This document shows positions 15,659-19,650 of a DNA stretch of 19,650 nt, in pieces. The translations under genes and the position numbers were made by a program. The stretch is from Lachnospiraceae bacterium UBA7027 (GTDB lineage: Bacteria; Bacillota; Clostridia; Lachnospirales; Lachnospiraceae): assembly GCA_002494135.1 (NCBI GenBank), contig DLBG01000003.1:1-19650 (forward strand), given 5' to 3'. The notes under the pieces are model-generated. The model saw only the letters and a list, made by a program, of their open reading frames with translations, was not told where the DNA came from and made no database searches. Every line of letters begins with the position of its first letter. Position 1 is the first letter of the stretch.

Positions 15659-18276
15659 GTGTTTGGGAAGTGCTGAAAACTCTGACAATCGGGCCGCTGG
15701 AATTGCTGTATGAACTGATTTTTTCCTACGCATATCAGCTTACCAATCATCTCGGTTTATCCATCGTTGCCTTAAGCCTGGTGGTTAATATTCTGGTGCT
15801 TCCCCTTTATAAGCGTGCGGACGAACTGCAGGCGGAAGAGAGAGAAAAGCAGAAATCAATGGACCGCTGGGTTCGTCACATCAAAAAGACCTTTAAAGGT
15901 GACGAACGCATGATGATGCTTCAGGCCTATTACCGGGAAAAACACTACAATCCGATTTTTGTACTGAAAAGTTCGGTTTCCCTGCTTCTGCAGATTCCGT
16001 TCTTTATTGCGGCATATAATTTCTTATCCGGCCTTCATGTTCTGCAGGGCGCGAGTTTCGGTCCCATAGCGAACTTAGGTGCGGAAGATGCCCTGTTTCA
16101 CATCGGCGCATTTCCGGTGAACATCTTACCCATTCTGATGACGGTAATCAATATCGTCTCCGGAATGATCTATACCAAAGGACATCCCATAAAACAAAAA
16201 CTCCAGCTTTACGGCATGGCGCTTGTATTCCTGGTTCTTTTATACCGTTCCCCTTCCGGTCTGGTATTTTACTGGACACTGAACAATGTTTTTTCTCTGG
16301 GAAAGAATATTGTCGAGAAACTGATTGCAAAATTCCCGAAGAAGGAAAAGAAAGCGAAAGAGAATAAAGAGGGAGAATACATGCCGGGAGTAAAATGGCA
16401 GACCGCGCTGTTTTTCCTCTCCGGCGGTTTTCTTGCCGTGTTGATGGGACTTTATATTCCTTCGGCCGTGATTTCCTCCTCCGTTGCCGAATTCGTTGAT
16501 ATTTTTGCGCTGCGGAATCCGTCCTGGATGCTGATTCCGGTATTCTGTTACGGACTGGGGCTTTTCGTAATCTGGCTCGGGGTATTTTATCTGATGGCGA
16601 ATCGCAGATGGAGAGAGATTTTCCTCCAGATCATAATTACGTTATGCATTATATCGGCCGTTAATTTTATGGCTTTTAAAATTAAAAACGATTCGCTGAA
16701 TTATATTCTCCGCTATTCGGATGTGCCGGAATTTCAAAATAAGATTATGATTATCAACCTGCTTTGCATCCTTCCTGTCGGAGGGTTGGTTCATCTTGTT
16801 TTCCGTTTCAAATCTTCCGTCTGGAAAGCGCTGGTTCCTGCGGCACTGGCCGTGCTTTTGGTAATCAGTGTGAAGAATACGGCAGCCATACAAAAAGGGT
16901 ATCATCGTTTTGACCGCGTGGCTTCCGCACTCAATACCGAGATTACGTTTGATCTGGCAAAAGATAAGCCGAACGTTATCGTTTTCATGCTCGACCGGTC
17001 TCTTGGAATGTATATGCCGTATATTTTAAACGAGCATCCTAAGTTAAAGGAAAGTCTGGACGGTTTTACCTATTACCGGAACACGATTTCATACGGTGCC
17101 TATACCAACTTCGGAGCGCCGGCCGTGTACGGAGGGTACGAATATACCCCGGAAGCAATGAATAAAAGGGATACGGAGTTACTGGCCGATAAAAACAATG
17201 AATCCCTGCTTGTCTTGCCGGTTTTATTTGAACAAAACGGTTTCGACGTAACCGTAACGGATCCTCCCTATGCAAATTACGACTGGGTTCCCGATGTTTC
17301 GATTTATGACGGATATGACAATATCACTGCGGGTGTTTTGGAATACAGTTTAAACGAGTCCGGCAGGAGGACCGGAGAGATTTCCATGCAGATGCAGAAG
17401 AGAAACATGTTCTGTTATTCTTTCATGGTCTGCTCGCCTCAGATTTTAAGAAACAGCCTTTACAACAAAGGATATTACCGCAAGGAAAAGGAATTCTACG
17501 AAGAAAGAGACGAGTTAATCACCCAGGTCGCGGACGGAAAGGAAAAAGCGCACGGCCTGCAGAGGACTTTTATGGACTGGTATGCGGAGCTGGATTATCT
17601 GCCTGAACTCACCGAAGTAAGCGATAAGGAACAGGGATCTTTCTTAATGATTACAAACGGTCTGACCCACGAACCGACCATGCTGCAGGAACCGGACTGC
17701 GAGCCGGCAATGGACGTGGACAATACCGGGCGCTATACGAATCCGAAAGAGCGCTTTACCGTGGACGGTACCTATCTTCGCATGGAAAACGTCGGACAGA
17801 TTATTCATTATCAGACCAATGTCTGTGCACTGATGAAAATCGCCGAATGGATGGATTACTTAAAAGAGCAGGGTGTTTATGACAATACCAGAATCATCAT
17901 TTCCGCCGACCACGGAAGGCTGACGGACCAGATGGATCTGTTTACCTCACGCGGAGACAGTATGGAATTCTTCCTGCCGCTTTATCTGGTAAAGGATTAC
18001 AATGCGAAAGGATTTACCGTATCCGACGAGTTTATGACAAATGCGGATACGCCGTCTCTTGCCGTAAAGGATGTAATCGATAATCCCAGAAATCCGTTTA
18101 CGGGGAATCCCCTAAACAGCCATGAAAAAACGGAAGGAGACCCGGTTGTCTTTCTGTCCGACGAATTCAGCGTTGTTACCAACAACGGAACCCGTTTCCA
18201 CGCGGGAGACTGGTATACGCTGCATAACGGGGAGCCGTACGTTTTAAATAACTGGGAGTACCTCGGAAACTGGTAG
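15655..18276 (+). CDS. Fusion of YidC/Oxa1-like membrane domain with LtaS-like phosphoglycerol transferase/sulfatase-fold domain
   Basis: An 873-residue protein. Residues about 1-225 follow the YidC/Oxa1/Alb3 layout: a first core helix (34-52), a charged cytosolic hairpin (53-105), HYNPIFVLKSSVSLLLQIPFF and three more helices. The groove Arg of true insertases (as in VRLLLLP) is Asn45 in SLVVNILVLP. A Lys-rich cytosolic link leads to five more membrane segments (about 250-272, 291-314, 322-342, 363-383, 390-408). Basic residues sit on the cytosolic loops (NRRWRE, RFKSSVWK), placing the C-terminus outside. That five-helix plus outer enzyme layout is the LtaS plan. The sulfatase-fold domain (about 435-870) has D447, T484 (nucleophile candidate in AYTNFG), H672 in LTHEPT and D752-H753-G754, matching the metal and nucleophile positions of LTA synthases. 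It likely transfers or hydrolyses a phosphoglycerol-like group at the outer membrane face. Third gene of the envelope module. Confidence 0.85.
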   Translation: MSVWEVLKTLTIGPLELLYELIFSYAYQLTNHLGLSIVALSLVVNILVLPLYKRADELQAEEREKQKSMDRWVRHIKKTFKGDERMMMLQAYYREKHYNPIFVLKSSVSLLLQIPFFIAAYNFLSGLHVLQGASFGPIANLGAEDALFHIGAFPVNILPILMTVINIVSGMIYTKGHPIKQKLQLYGMALVFLVLLYRSPSGLVFYWTLNNVFSLGKNIVEKLIAKFPKKEKKAKENKEGEYMPGVKWQTALFFLSGGFLAVLMGLYIPSAVISSSVAEFVDIFALRNPSWMLIPVFCYGLGLFVIWLGVFYLMANRRWREIFLQIIITLCIISAVNFMAFKIKNDSLNYILRYSDVPEFQNKIMIINLLCILPVGGLVHLVFRFKSSVWKALVPAALAVLLVISVKNTAAIQKGYHRFDRVASALNTEITFDLAKDKPNVIVFMLDRSLGMYMPYILNEHPKLKESLDGFTYYRNTISYGAYTNFGAPAVYGGYEYTPEAMNKRDTELLADKNNESLLVLPVLFEQNGFDVTVTDPPYANYDWVPDVSIYDGYDNITAGVLEYSLNESGRRTGEISMQMQKRNMFCYSFMVCSPQILRNSLYNKGYYRKEKEFYEERDELITQVADGKEKAHGLQRTFMDWYAELDYLPELTEVSDKEQGSFLMITNGLTHEPTMLQEPDCEPAMDVDNTGRYTNPKERFTVDGTYLRMENVGQIIHYQTNVCALMKIAEWMDYLKEQGVYDNTRIIISADHGRLTDQMDLFTSRGDSMEFFLPLYLVKDYNAKGFTVSDEFMTNADTPSLAVKDVIDNPRNPFTGNPLNSHEKTEGDPVVFLSDEFSVVTNNGTRFHAGDWYTLHNGEPYVLNNWEYLGNW

Positions 18277-18324
18277 AAGCGGGGAATAAGGGCTGATTCC
18301 AAAGAGAACGGGACCGGTGTAGGA

Positions 18325-18370
18325 TTGAAGCGATGCTTGCAAACAGGCGGGCGGACGGTTATAATTAACC
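18325..18370 (+). promoter_or_regulatory. Two small dyads overlapping the glyS promoter
   Basis: TTGAAGC-GAT-GCTT(G)CAA (18325-18342, one bulged base) covers the -35, and GGTTA-TAAT-TAACC (18357-18370) surrounds the -10. Either could be an operator. They are short enough to be chance. Confidence 0.3.
18337..18365 (+). promoter_or_regulatory. Predicted sigma-A-type promoter for glyS
   Basis: TTGCAA (18337-18342), a 17-base spacer and a perfect TATAAT (18360-18365). The start would be near 18372, giving a leader of about 60 bases, too short for a T-box. The remaining sequence of the 156-base gap shows no terminator with a T-run after the upstream gene. Confidence 0.68.
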
Positions 18371-18419
18371 GATACGAATGAATCGGGAAACAAATACAGC
18401 AACATTACTATAAAGCAAC

Positions 18420-18425
18420 AAGGAG
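18420..18425 (+). promoter_or_regulatory. Ribosome binding site for glyS
   Basis: AAGGAG with 7 bases to ATG 18433, a near-ideal site that fixes the start. Confidence 0.8.
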
Positions 18426-18432
18426 AAACAAG

Positions 18433-19650
18433 ATGGAAAAAACATTGGACAAAGTCAAAAATCTCTGTAAAGGACGCGGATTTATTTATCCGGGTTCCGA
18501 AATCTACGGAGGACTTGCAAACACATGGGATTACGGAAATTTAGGCGTAGAACTGAAGAATAATGTGAAGCGTGCATGGTGGCAGAAATTCATTCAGGAG
18601 AATCCCTACAACGTGGGTGTGGACTGCGCAATTTTGATGAATCCCCAGACCTGGGTTGCATCCGGACATCTCGGAAGCTTTTCCGATCCTTTGATGGACT
18701 GCAAGGAATGTCATGAGCGTTTCCGTGCAGATAAAGTAATTGAAGATTGGGCACATGAGAATAATGTGACGTTAGAGAGCAGTGTGGACGGCTGGAGCGG
18801 AGAGAAGATGATGAATTTCATCAAAGAGAATTCGATTCCCTGTCCTTCCTGCGGAAAGCATAATTTTACCGATATCCGTCAGTTTAATTTAATGTTTAAG
18901 ACTTTCCAGGGTGTTACGGAGGATGCATCCGCGACAGTATATTTAAGACCGGAAACTGCGCAGGGTATTTTTGTCAACTTTAAAAATGTTCAACGTACTT
19001 CCAGAAAGAAAATTCCGTTCGGAATCGGCCAGGTCGGAAAATCCTTCCGTAATGAAATTACCCCCGGCAATTTTACTTTCCGTACCCGTGAATTTGAACA
19101 GATGGAGCTGGAATTTTTCTGTGAACCCGGTACGGATCTTGAATGGTATGAGTATTGGAAGAAATTCTGCAAAGACTGGCTGCTTTCCCTCGGTATGAAG
19201 GAAGAGGAGCTTCGTTTCCGTGAACATGATCCGGAAGAACTTGCTTTCTATTCCAAGGGAACCCAGGATATTGAGTATCTTTTCCCGACGATTGGCTGGG
19301 GTGAACTTTGGGGAATCGCTGACAGAACCGACTATGACTTAACGCAGCATCAGAATGTAAGTAAACAGGATATGACTTATTTTGATGATGAAAAGAATGA
19401 AAGATATATTCCCTATGTTATTGAGCCTTCACTCGGTGCAGACCGTATGGTTCTGGCATTCCTTTGCGCAGCTTACGATGAAGAAAATATCGGAAGCGAA
19501 GAGAAACCGGATATCCGTACCGTTATGCATTTCCATCCGGCAATCGCACCGGTCAAAATCGGCATTCTGCCCTTATCGAAGAAACTGAACGAGGGTGCGG
19601 AGAAGATTTACGCAAAACTTTCCAAAAAATATGTCTGCGAATTCGATGAC
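18433..19650 (+). CDS. glyS: Glycyl-tRNA synthetase, single-chain alpha2 type; 3' end outside window
   Basis: This class II enzyme charges tRNA-Gly with glycine using ATP. The first 406 residues are present; relatives are about 460, so roughly the last 50 residues of the anticodon-binding domain are missing. It begins MEKTLDKVKNLCKGRGFIYP with the early EIYGGLANTWDYG signature. Four cysteines C90/C93 and C137/C140 suit the insertion-domain zinc site. RPETAQG is at 172-178, motif 2 runs from F205-R206-N207-E208 (FRNEITPG) and motif 3 has GADR at 335-338. WGELWGIADRTDYDL, the glycine pocket region, is intact. The anticodon domain begins around HPAIAPVKIGILPL. The gene has its own promoter (18337-18365) and strong ribosome binding site. 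The frame stays open to the window end. Confidence 0.97.
   Translation, partial: MEKTLDKVKNLCKGRGFIYPGSEIYGGLANTWDYGNLGVELKNNVKRAWWQKFIQENPYNVGVDCAILMNPQTWVASGHLGSFSDPLMDCKECHERFRADKVIEDWAHENNVTLESSVDGWSGEKMMNFIKENSIPCPSCGKHNFTDIRQFNLMFKTFQGVTEDASATVYLRPETAQGIFVNFKNVQRTSRKKIPFGIGQVGKSFRNEITPGNFTFRTREFEQMELEFFCEPGTDLEWYEYWKKFCKDWLLSLGMKEEELRFREHDPEELAFYSKGTQDIEYLFPTIGWGELWGIADRTDYDLTQHQNVSKQDMTYFDDEKNERYIPYVIEPSLGADRMVLAFLCAAYDEENIGSEEKPDIRTVMHFHPAIAPVKIGILPLSKKLNEGAEKIYAKLSKKYVCEFDD

Noticed and set aside
15655..16350. Annotation of this gene as a canonical YidC insertase
   Set aside because: The groove Arg is replaced by Asn45 and two thirds of the protein is an LtaS-like enzyme, so naming it yidC would mislead.
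18277..18432. T-box leader or riboswitch upstream of glyS
   Set aside because: No T-box consensus or terminator/antiterminator pair is seen and the predicted leader is too short.
1..19650. Mobile elements, CRISPR arrays, tRNA or rRNA genes
   Set aside because: No transposase or integrase motifs, no regularly spaced identical repeats and no tRNA-like cloverleaf were seen on either strand by eye; the only regular repeat is the protein-level GIG series.

Overview
The window is about 19.65 kb of densely packed bacterial chromosome with every supported gene on the + strand. Short or overlapping gene junctions, AGGAGG-type ribosome binding sites, a single-chain glycyl-tRNA synthetase, the era-recO pair, a lipoprotein with a DUF4349-like domain and LTA-synthase-like and glycerophosphotransferase enzymes all point to a Gram-positive Firmicute. 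The overall gene style suggests Clostridia, most likely Lachnospiraceae (Butyrivibrio/Roseburia-like). The family-level placement is inference from gene content, not a database match. I see no insertion sequences, phage genes, tRNAs, rRNAs or CRISPR arrays, and no gap longer than about 160 bases between genes.

Region 1 (1-8330) looks like one transcription unit. It opens with the C-terminal part of homoserine O-acyltransferase (MetA). Next come a rhomboid-like membrane protein with a Cys/His tail, a shortened sigma-factor-like protein, an unrecognised 140-residue protein, a membrane-anchored degenerate-GGDEF/EAL protein carrying a C-terminal GIG-repeat beta-helix, and a large M16C (PreP-like) metallopeptidase. 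Gaps are 57 bases or less and several genes overlap by 4-8 bases. Three of these proteins (rhomboid-like, sigma-like, GGDEF) are degenerate members of well-known families, which makes this half the most unusual regulatory part.

Region 2 (8331-11252) starts after a 123-base gap in which I see no convincing promoter. It holds a DUF4349 lipoprotein, then a strong predicted promoter sitting on the lipoprotein stop codon and a hairpin, followed by era (ribosome assembly GTPase) and recO (recombination mediator), which overlap by 4 bases. RecO lacks the usual cysteine zinc site.

Region 3 (11254-18276) is a tight three-gene envelope-polymer module: a YfhO-family multi-pass glycosyltransferase-like protein, a CDP-glycerol glycerophosphotransferase-like protein, and a fusion of a YidC/Oxa1-like membrane domain with a complete LtaS-like layout (five membrane segments plus an extracellular sulfatase-fold domain). 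The YidC part carries Asn where insertases carry their groove Arg. Together they suggest making or decorating a glycerol-phosphate-containing envelope polymer. This is the best candidate for an undescribed system in the window.

Region 4 (18277-19650) holds a 156-base gap with a predicted sigma-A-type promoter and two small dyads, followed by glycyl-tRNA synthetase, which runs off the end of the window.
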